In this document: positions 25,951 through 36,978 of the stretch, in pieces
Layout: each line of letters begins with the position of its first letter
How positions within the stretch are numbered: the first letter of the stretch is position 1
DNA from: Methylogaea oryzae
GTDB lineage: Bacteria > Pseudomonadota > Gammaproteobacteria > Methylococcales > Methylococcaceae
Reading direction: 5' to 3'
Length of the DNA stretch: 64,000 nucleotides
Assembly: GCF_019669985.1 (NCBI RefSeq)
Contig: NZ_AP019782.1
Location: 798,501-862,500 of the forward strand
Notes under the pieces: generated by a model
Databases searched by the model: none
What the model saw: the letters and a program-made list of their open reading frames with translations, nothing else
Told to the model about the DNA's origin: nothing
Made by a program: the position numbers and the translations under genes

Positions 25951-27743
25951 GGGGTTTCTCCGGTGGCTTCTTCCTTGAAGTGGGCGCCGCTGTCGTCGCG
26001 GCCGGTCATGCGCCGCGCCGGTCCCAAGGCCCAGTCCAGGTTGAAGGCGGGGGTGAAGTCTTTATGCTGCAAGCGTTTTTCGTAAGCCGCCGGGAACTTG
26101 GCGATGGTGTCCAACACCGGGTTGCAGGCGGTGTGGCCCAGGCCGCAGTGGCTCATGGACAACAGCAGCTGGTTGAGCTTTTTGATTTCCTCGAAGTCGT
26201 AGGGCGAGCCGTGGCCGTTGTGCAGCTTGTCCATCAGGTTGCTCTGCAGGGACGTTCCGACCCGGCAGGGCGTGCAGAAGCCGCAACTTTCGTGGGCGAA
26301 GAAATGGGCGAAGTTGCGCGCCACTTCGAACATGTCCCGGCTCTGGTCGAACACCATGAAGGCGCCGGCGGTGGGGATGTCCTCGAAAGCGATGCGCCGG
26401 CCGAATTCGGCGGAGGAAATGCACACCCCGGAAGGTCCGCTCACCTGGGCAGCCTGGGTATCCCGCGCGCCGCAATCTTCCAGCACCTGGGCCACCGTCA
26501 CGCCGAAGGGGTATTCGTAAATGCCGGGCCGCTCGCAATCGCCGGATACCGACAGCAGCTTGGTGCCGGCGGATTTTTCCGTGCCGATGGCTTGGTACCA
26601 GGCGCCGCCGTGCAGGGCGATCAAGGTGGTGGCGGCGAAAGTCTCCACGTTGTTGACCACCGTCGGCTGCTGCAAATAGCCGTGGGTGACGGGGAAAGGC
26701 GGGCGGTTGCGCGGGTTGCCGCGCTTGCCTTCCAGGGATTCGATCAGGGCCGACTCCTCGCCGCAGATGTAGGCGCCGGCGCCCAGGTGGATTTCGATGT
26801 CGAAATCGAAGCCGGCTTTGCCGAGGATGCCGCTGCCCAGCAGATTGGCGTTGCGGCGGCGCTGCAGGATTTCGTTGAGCGGATCCAGCAGATAGCGGTA
26901 CTCGCCGCGCAAATACAGCATGCCCAGCTTGGCGCCGATGGCGTAGCCGCACAGGGTCATGCCTTCGAATACCTTGTCGGCATAGGAGGTGAGCAGCACC
27001 CGATCCTTGAAAGTGCCGGGCTCGCCTTCGTCGGCGTTACACACCACGTAATGGGCTTCGCCCGGGGCGTTGCGGCAGGCTTCCCACTTCAGGCCGGTGG
27101 TGAAGCCGGCGCCGCCGCGGCCGCGCAGGTTGGAGGCTTTGACCTCTTCCACCAGCGCTTCGGGGGGCTTGCTCAGGGCCGCGCGCAGGGCCTCGCCCGG
27201 TTGCAGCTCGCTGCCCAGCAGCTTGTCCTTGCGGCGGATGTTGTCTTCCACCTGGAAAAATTCGGCCGGCCATTGGGCCAGCGGCGTTTGGTTCTTCACC
27301 AGCTCGGCGATGGCGTCCACTCGTTCCGCCGTCAGGCGGGTGGCGGCGCGGTTGTTGACCAGCAGCGCCGGCCCCTGGTCGCACATGCCGGTGCAGGAGG
27401 TGGTGTCCACGCTCACCAAGCCGTCTTCGGAAACCTTGCCGCGCTCGATCCACAACTGGCGGCACAACCGCTCCAGCAAGTCCATATTGCCCAGCATGCG
27501 GTCGGTGATGTTGTCGGAGAACAGGATGCGGTAGCGGCCTACCGGCTCCAGGTAGAAAAACGAGTAGAAGGTTGCCGTGCTTTCGATTTGGGCGCGGGTG
27601 ATGCCTAGCTTGGCCGCCAGATGGTCGATGGCGTCGGCGTGGATATGGCCGAAATGCTCCTGCGTTTCGCGCAGTATCTGCATCAGCTTGGTGGGATTGT
27701 GCCCGTAACGCTCAAGGATCGGGTCGATGTATTCGCTGTGCAT
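25947..27743 (-). CDS. hoxF: Diaphorase NAD/FMN subunit HoxF
   Basis: This is a 598-residue flavoprotein that exchanges electrons with NAD. The N-terminal 160 residues form a NuoE-like thioredoxin fold with a reduced set of cysteines (SCTGMCDQGP), replacing a separate hoxE. A NuoF-like part follows, with GRGGAGFTTGLKWE (FMN), GEESALIESLEGKRG (NADH) and a C-terminal [4Fe-4S] motif (ESCGFCTPCRVGT, plus Cys near ACNPVLD). It is the first gene of hoxFUYHW. The 194 bases upstream separate it from a deacetylase gene in the same direction, and no clear promoter is recognised there. Confidence 0.97.
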   Translation of the reverse strand: MHSEYIDPILERYGHNPTKLMQILRETQEHFGHIHADAIDHLAAKLGITRAQIESTATFYSFFYLEPVGRYRILFSDNITDRMLGNMDLLERLCRQLWIERGKVSEDGLVSVDTTSCTGMCDQGPALLVNNRAATRLTAERVDAIAELVKNQTPLAQWPAEFFQVEDNIRRKDKLLGSELQPGEALRAALSKPPEALVEEVKASNLRGRGGAGFTTGLKWEACRNAPGEAHYVVCNADEGEPGTFKDRVLLTSYADKVFEGMTLCGYAIGAKLGMLYLRGEYRYLLDPLNEILQRRRNANLLGSGILGKAGFDFDIEIHLGAGAYICGEESALIESLEGKRGNPRNRPPFPVTHGYLQQPTVVNNVETFAATTLIALHGGAWYQAIGTEKSAGTKLLSVSGDCERPGIYEYPFGVTVAQVLEDCGARDTQAAQVSGPSGVCISSAEFGRRIAFEDIPTAGAFMVFDQSRDMFEVARNFAHFFAHESCGFCTPCRVGTSLQSNLMDKLHNGHGSPYDFEEIKKLNQLLLSMSHCGLGHTACNPVLDTIAKFPAAYEKRLQHKDFTPAFNLDWALGPARRMTGRDDSGAHFKEEATGETP

Positions 27744-27937
27744 AGGCGTCCTTATTTGGGTCGGCTGGACAAACGAGGGAAAACGCCGGTTCTTCCGGCT
27801 TCCGGCCGCCTGATCGGACCGGCGGCTCGATGCCTGGCGGGATGATAAACCCGGCGGCGGCGTGTTTCCAAATGAAGGTTAGGTTACCGGGCGATTGTTT
27901 GCCAGACGGATTGCGACAGGATCGGCTCGGCGATGCG

Positions 27938-28858
27938 TTAGGCGAGCAACTCGCCGATGTGCGCGGCGGCGCTGGCGCCGAGCGCGTCCAGGTCGTAGCC
28001 GCCTTCCAGCACCGAGACGATGCGGCCGCCGGCGTGTTCGGCGGCGACGGCTTTGATGGCGCGGGTGATCCAGACGTAGTCGTCCTCCACCCATTCCAAC
28101 ATGGCCATGTCGTCGTCGCGGTGGGCGTCGAAACCGGCGGAAACCAACAGCAATTGCGGTTGGAAGCGTCGCAGCGCCGGCAGCCAGCAGCGCTCCACCG
28201 CGGCGCGGAAGACGGTTCCGTCGCTGTGGGCCGCCAGCGGCACGTTGATGATGTGGTCGTTGCCCGAGTCCGCGCCTTTGTTCGGATAAAACGGGTGCTG
28301 GAAAGTGGAGCAGAGCATGACGCGGGGGTCGTTGCGGAAGATGTCTTCCGTGCCGTTGCCGTGGTGTACATCGAAATCGACGACGGCGACCCTTTGCAGG
28401 CCGTGGCGGGCCAGGGCGTGGGCCGCGCCCACCGCCACGTTGTCGAAAAAGCAAAAGCCCATGGCGACGGCGTGTTCGGCATGGTGGCCGGGCGGGCGAA
28501 CGCTGCAAAAGGCGTTGTCCACCTCGCCGGCCATCACCATATCCACCGCCAGGACCACGGCGCCGGCGGCCCGCAGCGCGGCTGGCCAGGTGTGGGGATT
28601 CATGGCGGTGTCCGGATCCAGGTATGCCAGTCCTTCCTCGGGAGCCGAGGCTTCCACGCGGTCGATGTAGCCGGCGTCGTGCACCCGTTGCAATTGCTCG
28701 CGCGTGGCCAAGGGCGCTTCATAGCGCCGAACCAGCCGATCCAGGCCCGCGGCCTGCAAGCCCGCCATGACGGCGTCCAAGCGTTCGGGACACTCGGGGT
28801 GCGCCGCGCCCATGGCGTGGAGCCGGCAGTCGGGATGGCTGATGAACGCGGTGGTCAT
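27938..28858 (-). CDS. Histone-deacetylase-family (acetoin-utilisation-like) deacylase
   Basis: This is a 306-residue zinc hydrolase of the class II HDAC-like superfamily. The charge-relay pair and zinc site are complete: RPPGHHAEH, MGFCFFDN, VVDFDVHHGNGT and SAGFDAHRDD, with the transition-state Tyr in LEGGYDL. Bacterial members remove acyl groups from protein lysines, polyamines or other small substrates. It is divergent from an acetyltransferase of the Pat type 129 bases away, suggesting opposing acylation activities. It could also read through toward hoxF. Confidence 0.9.
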   Translation of the reverse strand: MTTAFISHPDCRLHAMGAAHPECPERLDAVMAGLQAAGLDRLVRRYEAPLATREQLQRVHDAGYIDRVEASAPEEGLAYLDPDTAMNPHTWPAALRAAGAVVLAVDMVMAGEVDNAFCSVRPPGHHAEHAVAMGFCFFDNVAVGAAHALARHGLQRVAVVDFDVHHGNGTEDIFRNDPRVMLCSTFQHPFYPNKGADSGNDHIINVPLAAHSDGTVFRAAVERCWLPALRRFQPQLLLVSAGFDAHRDDDMAMLEWVEDDYVWITRAIKAVAAEHAGGRIVSVLEGGYDLDALGASAAAHIGELLA

Positions 28859-28987
28859 GGGCGCGGGGAAAATTCAGCGAATGGTGGCGGCTAGTCTAGA
28901 ATCTGTCACAATCCAACGCTAGAGTTAGGGCCGCCGCCCCTCGCCGCTCGCGGTAGCCGCGACGTTCAGTGATAGAGCTTCGGAAGA

Positions 28988-31669
28988 ATGAGTCAACACT
29001 ACCTAAGCATGTTGTTTTCGCCCAAGTCGGTGGCCGTCTTCGGGGCTAGCGGCCGACCCGAGGCGGTGGGCGGCATCATCTTCCGGAATCTCTTGGCGGG
29101 GTTTCAGGGGGAAGTGTACGGCATCAATCCCAAGCGGCCGGAAATCGACGGCCGCTCCACTTACGCGTCCATCGATGAAATCGGCCGGCCAGTTGAGTTG
29201 GCGGTCATCGCCACCCCGGCCGAGTCCGTCGCCGCCGTCATCGAAAGCTGCGGCAAATGCGGCGTGAAAGCGGCGGTGGTGCTGTCCGCCGGCTTCAGCG
29301 AAACCGGCCCCAAGGGCGCGGCGCTGCAAAAAGCCGTGGTCGATACCGCCAAGCTGTTCGGCGTGCGCCTGCTCGGCCCCAACTGTCTGGGCATCATGCG
29401 CCCCGGCACCGGACTCAACGCCACTTTCTACCGGGGCGATGCGCGGCCGGGCAATCTGGCCCTCGTGTCCCAGTCGGGCGCGTTGTGCGCCGCCATCCTG
29501 GATTGGGCCCACGCGGCGGGAGTCGGGTTTTCCAGCGTAGTGTCGGTGGGCACCTCGGCCGACATCGACTTCGGCGAAATTCTCGATTACCTGGTGTCCG
29601 ATCCCAAGACGGACAGCATCCTGCTCTATGTCGAAGGCATCCGCGATTCGCGCAGCTTCGTGTCGGCCTTGCGCGCCGCCTCGCGGGTCAAACCGGTCAT
29701 CGGCGTCAAGGTGGGACGCCATTTGGCCGGCTCCAAAGCGGCCGTGTCCCACACCGGCGCCCTGGTGGGCGCGGACGACGTGTTCGATGCGGCCTTGCGG
29801 CGCGCGGGCGTGGTGCGGGTGAAGACCATCGCGCAAATGTTCACGGCGGCGCAGGCCTTGGCTTACCGCCACCGGCCCGCCGGCAACCGCCTGGCCATCA
29901 TCACCAACGGCGGCGGTCCCGGCGCCATGGCGGCCGACCAGGTGGCGGATCTGGGCATTCCCTTGGCGGAGTTCGCGCCGGAAACCTTGGCCAAGCTGGA
30001 CGGCTTCCTGCCTTCCACCTGGTCCCACGGCAATCCGGCCGACATCATCGGCGACGCGCCGCCGGAGCGTTACCGCCAGGCGGTGGACGCCTGCATGGCG
30101 GACCCCAATGTGGACGGCGTGCTGGTGATCCTTACGCCGCAGGCCATGACCCAGCCACTGGCGGTGGCCGAAGCGGTGGTGTCCGTGGCCGCCCAGCACC
30201 CCAAGCCGCTGCTCGCCTGCTGGATGGGCGACGCGCAGATTCGCGACGGCCGGCAAGCCTTCGCCCTAGCGGGCATACCCACCTTCCGCACGCCGGAGCC
30301 GGCGGTGGACGCGTTTTCCTACATCGCCGCTTACCACCAGAACCAGAAACTGCTGTTGCAAACGCCGGGGCCTTTGTCCCAGCGGATCGAGCCCGACGTG
30401 GAAGGCGCCCGCATGCTGATCGAATCGGCGCTGGCCGATCGCCGCCACGTGCTTAACGAAGTGGAGTCCAAGGCGTTGCTGTCGGCCTTCCACATACCCG
30501 TGGCTCACACCATGATCGCCCGCAGCCCCAACGAGGCGCTGTTGCTGGCGGAGCAGTTCGGTTTTCCCGTGGCGCTCAAGGTCAATTCGCCGGACATCAC
30601 CCATAAAACCGATGCGGGCGGCGTCAAGCTGGGCCTGGACAACGCCCATGCCGTGCGCGCGGGCTACAACGACATGCTGGCGGAGGTCAGGAAAAACCGC
30701 CCCAATGCGCGCATCGACGGCATCGCCGTGGAACCCATGATCCGCAAGCCCAACGGCCGGGAGTTGATGATCGGCGTGACCAACGACCCGATTTTCGGCC
30801 CGATCATCACTTTCGGCGCCGGCGGCATCATGGTGGAGGTGATGGGGGATCGGGCCGTGGCTTTGCCGCCGCTCAACGCTTATTTGGCGCGCAGCCTCAT
30901 CGACCGTACCCGCGTGGCCAAACTGTTGGGCCAATTCCGCCATATGCCGCCGGTGGACCGCGAGGCATTGGAAAACGTCTTGCTGCGCGTGTCGGAAATG
31001 GTTTGCGAGCTGCCTTGGCTCAAGGAAATGGACATCAACCCGCTGATCGTCGACGAGCACGGCGCGCTGGCGGTGGATGCCCGCGTGGTGGTCGATTATG
31101 TGTCCGCCTCCAGCGTGCCCTACGACCACATGGCGATTCATCCTTATCCCTCCCATCTCATCAGCCAGTGGCAGTTGCCCGACGGCACCGATGTGACCAT
31201 CCGCCCCATTCGTCCGGAAGACGCCGATTTGGAGCAGGAGTTCGTGCGCGGCTTGTCCGAGGAAGCCAAGTTTTTCCGTTTCCTCAGCGCCTTGCAGGAG
31301 CTGTCGCCGGCCATGCTGGCCCGTTTCACCCAGATCGATTACGACCGGGAAATGGCCCTGATCGCGGTCACGGTGCAGAACGGCAAGGAGCTGGAGCTGG
31401 GGGTGTGCCGCTACGCCATCAATCCCGACGGCGAGACTTGCGAATTCGCCTTGGTGGTCAGCGACGCCTGGCAGGGCAGGGGGATCGGTTCGCGGCTGAT
31501 GGGCGGCTTGATCGGTGCGGCGCGCGCGCGCGGATTGAGGCTGATGGAGGGCGAGGTGCTCGCCAGCAACAAGAATATGCTGAAGTTGATGGACATCCTG
31601 GGGTTCAATGTTACCGTCAGTAGCGACGATCCCAATATCCGGCGCGCAGCGAAAATGTTGAAAAGCTGA
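28988..31669 (+). CDS. Pat-type protein lysine acyltransferase (ADP-forming acyl-CoA synthetase-like fused to GNAT)
   Basis: This is an 893-residue protein. The domains are CoA-binding Rossmann (1-130; VAVFGASGRPEAVGG), succinyl-CoA-ligase-like (150-450; LVSQSGALCAAILDW), ATP-grasp (480-690; VALKVNSPDITHKTDAGGVKLG) and a C-terminal GNAT domain (about 730-890; VTIRPIRPEDADLEQEF, AWQGRGIGSRLM). This is the layout of PatZ/YfiQ-type enzymes that acetylate protein lysines, often on acetyl-CoA synthetase, with the synthetase part acting as regulatory sensor. A true ADP-forming acyl-CoA synthetase activity is less likely but not excluded. The start at 28988 follows GGAAG. Confidence 0.88.
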   Translation: MSQHYLSMLFSPKSVAVFGASGRPEAVGGIIFRNLLAGFQGEVYGINPKRPEIDGRSTYASIDEIGRPVELAVIATPAESVAAVIESCGKCGVKAAVVLSAGFSETGPKGAALQKAVVDTAKLFGVRLLGPNCLGIMRPGTGLNATFYRGDARPGNLALVSQSGALCAAILDWAHAAGVGFSSVVSVGTSADIDFGEILDYLVSDPKTDSILLYVEGIRDSRSFVSALRAASRVKPVIGVKVGRHLAGSKAAVSHTGALVGADDVFDAALRRAGVVRVKTIAQMFTAAQALAYRHRPAGNRLAIITNGGGPGAMAADQVADLGIPLAEFAPETLAKLDGFLPSTWSHGNPADIIGDAPPERYRQAVDACMADPNVDGVLVILTPQAMTQPLAVAEAVVSVAAQHPKPLLACWMGDAQIRDGRQAFALAGIPTFRTPEPAVDAFSYIAAYHQNQKLLLQTPGPLSQRIEPDVEGARMLIESALADRRHVLNEVESKALLSAFHIPVAHTMIARSPNEALLLAEQFGFPVALKVNSPDITHKTDAGGVKLGLDNAHAVRAGYNDMLAEVRKNRPNARIDGIAVEPMIRKPNGRELMIGVTNDPIFGPIITFGAGGIMVEVMGDRAVALPPLNAYLARSLIDRTRVAKLLGQFRHMPPVDREALENVLLRVSEMVCELPWLKEMDINPLIVDEHGALAVDARVVVDYVSASSVPYDHMAIHPYPSHLISQWQLPDGTDVTIRPIRPEDADLEQEFVRGLSEEAKFFRFLSALQELSPAMLARFTQIDYDREMALIAVTVQNGKELELGVCRYAINPDGETCEFALVVSDAWQGRGIGSRLMGGLIGAARARGLRLMEGEVLASNKNMLKLMDILGFNVTVSSDDPNIRRAAKMLKS

Positions 31670-31793
31670 AGCGGTGCTTGACCGCAACGGCGGAAAAGTC
31701 GGTAACAATAGCGCACGGCTCGCGCCGTGGGCGCATGGGTTTAAACGGCCGGTTAATAACAACTAAGGGTTTCCCAATAAGGGGGTAGAAAGT

Positions 31794-33944
<2,151 letters not shown>

Positions 33945-33961
33945 TCAGTCGTGTCGAACCG

Positions 33962-33988
33962 CCCGCCCCGCGCCGTCGGGGCGGGTTT
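33962..33988 (+). terminator. Terminator-like hairpin after hppA
   Basis: A nine-base-pair GC stem (CCCGCCCCG/CGGGGCGGG) with a six-base loop is followed by a short TTT. It lies 17 bases past the hppA stop. The T run is weak, so termination may be partial. Confidence 0.55.
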
Positions 33989-34132
33989 CGCGCCCAAGTC
34001 CGACCGTTGGGCCATCGCGCCCAGCGACTATCGGGGACACCGGTCGGCAGCGTAGTTACCCCGAAGAATTTGCAGACACCCCGTCCGGGGCGCCTATCCG
34101 TACTCGAGTAATCAGCCTAGGAGATCACAGCC

Positions 34133-36853
34133 ATGAGCAAGCAATACGTATTCGCCTTCGACGAGGGCGACGGCAAGAACAAGCACTTGCTGGGCGGCAA
34201 GGGCGCCAATCTATGCGAAATGACCCAGATCGGCTTGAACGTGCCGCCGGGATTCGTCATCAGCACCGAGGCTTGTTTGGAGTACCAGGACCTGAAGGGA
34301 TTGCCGCCGGGCCTGATGGACACCGTGCGGGAGTATGTGCGGCGTTTGGAGGGCAAAGCCCGCAAGGGTTTCGGCGACGCCTCCAATCCCTTGCTGGTGT
34401 CGGTGCGTTCCGGTTCCGCCATGTCCATGCCGGGCATGATGGACACCATCCTCAATCTGGGCCTCAACCAACAGACCTTGCAAGGCCTGATCGCGCAAAC
34501 CGGCAACGAACGCTTCGGCTATGACGCTTATCGGCGCTTCATCCAGTTGTTCGGCAAAGTCGCCCTGGGCGTGCCGGACGAACCGTTCGACGAGGCTTTC
34601 GACGAGATCAAGCGGGATGCCGGCGTGAAAGCCGACGTGGCGTTGAACGCGGAACATCTGAAAGAAGCCAGCCGTCGTTTCCTCGACGTGGTGCTCCAGC
34701 ACACCGGCAAGCCGTTCCCGGAAGACGTCTACGAACAGCTGGAAATCGCCATCAAGGCGGTGTTCAACTCATGGATGGGCAAGCGGGCGGTGGACTACCG
34801 GCGCGAATTCCACATCACCCCGGACATGGCCAACGGCACCGCCGTCAACGTGGTGGCCATGGTGTTCGGCAATATGGGCAACGATTGCGCCACCGGCGTG
34901 GGTTTCACCCGCAACCCCGGCACCGGCGAAAACGAAATGTTCGGCGAATATCTGGTCAACGCCCAGGGCGAGGACGTGGTGGCCGGCATCCGCACCCCCA
35001 AGCCGGTGCAGGAGATGGAAAAGGAGATGCCGGACCTATACCGGCAGTTGGTGGACCTGCGCAACAAGCTGGAAGGGCATTACCAGGAAGTGCAGGATTA
35101 CGAGTACACCATTGAAAAAGGCGTGTTGTACTGCCTGCAAACCCGCAACGGCAAAATGAACGCCGCCGCCATGGTGCGCAGTTCGGTGGAAATGTTCGAG
35201 GAAGGCCTGATCAGCAAGGAGCAAGCCCTGCTGCGCGTCAATCCGGAACAGTTGGAACAATTGCTGCACCCGGGCTTGGACCCCAAGCACAAGCAAGCGC
35301 CGTTGGCCCAGGGCCTGCCGGCCTCGCCCGGTGCCGCCAGCGGCCGTTGCGTATTCGACGCGGATCAGGCGGTGATCCTCGGCCGTGCCGGCACCAAAGT
35401 CATCCTGGTGCGCGAGGAAACCAAGCCGGAAGACATCCATGGCTTTTTCGCCTCTGAAGGCGTGCTGACCAGCCGCGGCGGCAAGACCTCCCACGCGGCG
35501 GTGGTCGCCCGCGGCATGGGTAAAGCCTGCGTGGCCGGCGCGGAAGGCATCCAGGTGGACGCGCGGGCGCGCTTGGCCACGGTGGGCGACGTGGTGCTGC
35601 GGGAAGGCGACGTCATCACCATCGACGGCAGCAACGGCAACGTTTACCTGGGAGAAATCCCCACCATCAAGCCGGAGTTCTCCCGGGAGCTGAGGACCTT
35701 GTTGGGCTGGGCCGACGAAGTCGCCACGCTCAAAGTGATGGCCAACGCCGACACTCCGGCTACCGCCAAAGTGGCCCTGGATTACGGTGCCATGGGCATC
35801 GGCCTGTGCCGCACCGAACGCATGTTCAACGCTGTCGAACGGTTGCCCATCGTGGTGGAGATGATCCTGGCGCACACGGTTGAAGAGCGGCAAGCCGCTT
35901 TGGATAAGTTGCTGCCTATTCAGCGCCAGGACTTCAAGGACATCTTCACCATCATGGCGCCGCGCCCGGTGACGGTGCGACTGCTCGATCCGCCCATGCA
36001 CGAGTTCCTGCCCAGCGAGCACCAGTTGGAAGACGAGTTGCAAGCCCTGGAGCAATACCGCATGTCGGTGCGGGGGCGCACGGCGGCGGTGGCCGCCATG
36101 CGTTTGGACCACGCGCCGGACAGCATCACCGAGGACCAGGTGTCCGCCATCATCGCCCGCAAGGAGCGCATGCTGCGCAAAGTGCGCGAACTGTACGAGG
36201 TGAATCCCATGCTGGGCCATCGCGGCGTGCGCTTGGGGATCACCTATCCGGAAATCTACGACATGCAGATCCGCGCCATTCTGGAGGCCGCCGCCGAATG
36301 CCGCCAGGCGGGCACTCCGGTGACGCCGGAAATCATGATCCCGCAGGTGATCACGTCCCAGGAGCTGACTTTCATGCATCGGGAAGTGAACCGCATCCAG
36401 GCGGAAGTGGAGAGCCAGACGGGCGTGAAGCTGGAATTCAAGTTCGGCAGCATGGTGGAAACGGTACGGGCTTGCACCCGCGCCGGCGAGCTGGCCAAAG
36501 TCGCCGAGTTCTTCTCCTTCGGCACCAACGACCTGACGCAGGCGACCTTCTCCTTCTCCCGGGAGGACGCGGAGAACAAGTTCCTGCCGCTGTATACCGA
36601 CAACGGCATCCTGCACGACAATCCGTTCGAAGTGCTGGACGTCAATGGCGTCGGGATGTTGATGCAAATGACCGTGGAACAGGGCCGCAAGACCAACCCG
36701 GCTTTGAAAGTGGGCATCTGCGGCGAGCAGGGCGGCCACCCCGCCTCCATCAACTTCTGCCACAAAATCGGCTTGAGCTACGTGTCCTGCTCCGCACCCC
36801 GCGTGCCTGTGGCGCGTTTGGCGGCGGCTCATGCCAAGTTGAAGGCCAAGTAA
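34133..36853 (+). CDS. ppdK: Pyruvate, phosphate dikinase
   Basis: This 906-residue enzyme interconverts pyruvate, ATP and Pi with phosphoenolpyruvate, AMP and PPi. It has an N-terminal ATP-grasp domain (LLGGKGANLCEMTQIGLNVP), the phosphohistidine swivelling domain (TSRGGKTSHAAVVARGMG) and a C-terminal PEP-binding barrel (GLCRTERMF, EQGGHPASINF). The length is typical for bacterial PPDK and no insertion is seen. The start at 34133 follows AGGAG. Paired with the PPi-driven pump upstream and the pyruvate:ferredoxin oxidoreductase downstream, it places PPi and pyruvate at the centre of this region. Confidence 0.97.
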   Translation: MSKQYVFAFDEGDGKNKHLLGGKGANLCEMTQIGLNVPPGFVISTEACLEYQDLKGLPPGLMDTVREYVRRLEGKARKGFGDASNPLLVSVRSGSAMSMPGMMDTILNLGLNQQTLQGLIAQTGNERFGYDAYRRFIQLFGKVALGVPDEPFDEAFDEIKRDAGVKADVALNAEHLKEASRRFLDVVLQHTGKPFPEDVYEQLEIAIKAVFNSWMGKRAVDYRREFHITPDMANGTAVNVVAMVFGNMGNDCATGVGFTRNPGTGENEMFGEYLVNAQGEDVVAGIRTPKPVQEMEKEMPDLYRQLVDLRNKLEGHYQEVQDYEYTIEKGVLYCLQTRNGKMNAAAMVRSSVEMFEEGLISKEQALLRVNPEQLEQLLHPGLDPKHKQAPLAQGLPASPGAASGRCVFDADQAVILGRAGTKVILVREETKPEDIHGFFASEGVLTSRGGKTSHAAVVARGMGKACVAGAEGIQVDARARLATVGDVVLREGDVITIDGSNGNVYLGEIPTIKPEFSRELRTLLGWADEVATLKVMANADTPATAKVALDYGAMGIGLCRTERMFNAVERLPIVVEMILAHTVEERQAALDKLLPIQRQDFKDIFTIMAPRPVTVRLLDPPMHEFLPSEHQLEDELQALEQYRMSVRGRTAAVAAMRLDHAPDSITEDQVSAIIARKERMLRKVRELYEVNPMLGHRGVRLGITYPEIYDMQIRAILEAAAECRQAGTPVTPEIMIPQVITSQELTFMHREVNRIQAEVESQTGVKLEFKFGSMVETVRACTRAGELAKVAEFFSFGTNDLTQATFSFSREDAENKFLPLYTDNGILHDNPFEVLDVNGVGMLMQMTVEQGRKTNPALKVGICGEQGGHPASINFCHKIGLSYVSCSAPRVPVARLAAAHAKLKAK

Positions 36854-36872
36854 GGGCTAGCCTGCGGAAAAC

Positions 36873-36901
36873 GGCGCTAAAACCGCACAGGTTTTAGCGC
36901 C
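36873..36901. terminator. Perfect 12-bp inverted repeat after ppdK
   Basis: GGCGCTAAAACC, five bases, then GGTTTTAGCGCC form a perfect hairpin starting 20 bases past the ppdK stop. There is no T tract directly after it, so it may be an RNA-stabilising hairpin or a bidirectional stop rather than a classical terminator. Confidence 0.5.
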
Positions 36902-36944
36902 GGCGGGAAGACCAGGGGAGGGGCGTTTCCGGTGTCCGGGCGGC

Positions 36945-36970
36945 ACGGGGAATCGCCCCGTCCCCTTTTT
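36945..36970 (+). terminator. Rho-independent-like terminator after ppdK
   Basis: The stem ACGGGG/CCCCGT with a five-base loop is followed by CCCC and TTTTT. It lies between the ppdK stop and the end of the convergent response-regulator gene, and fits termination of the ppdK transcript. Confidence 0.6.
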
Positions 36971-36978
36971 CTTTGCGC

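Noticed and set aside
35036-36832. Long open frame on the minus strand opposite ppdK
   Set aside because: It is His/Gln/Val-rich, has no recognisable domain and is a byproduct of high G+C codon use in the real gene. The same applies to long antisense frames opposite nifJ and the GltD-like gene (39743-42340), hppA (32772-33803) and hupL (13756-15708).
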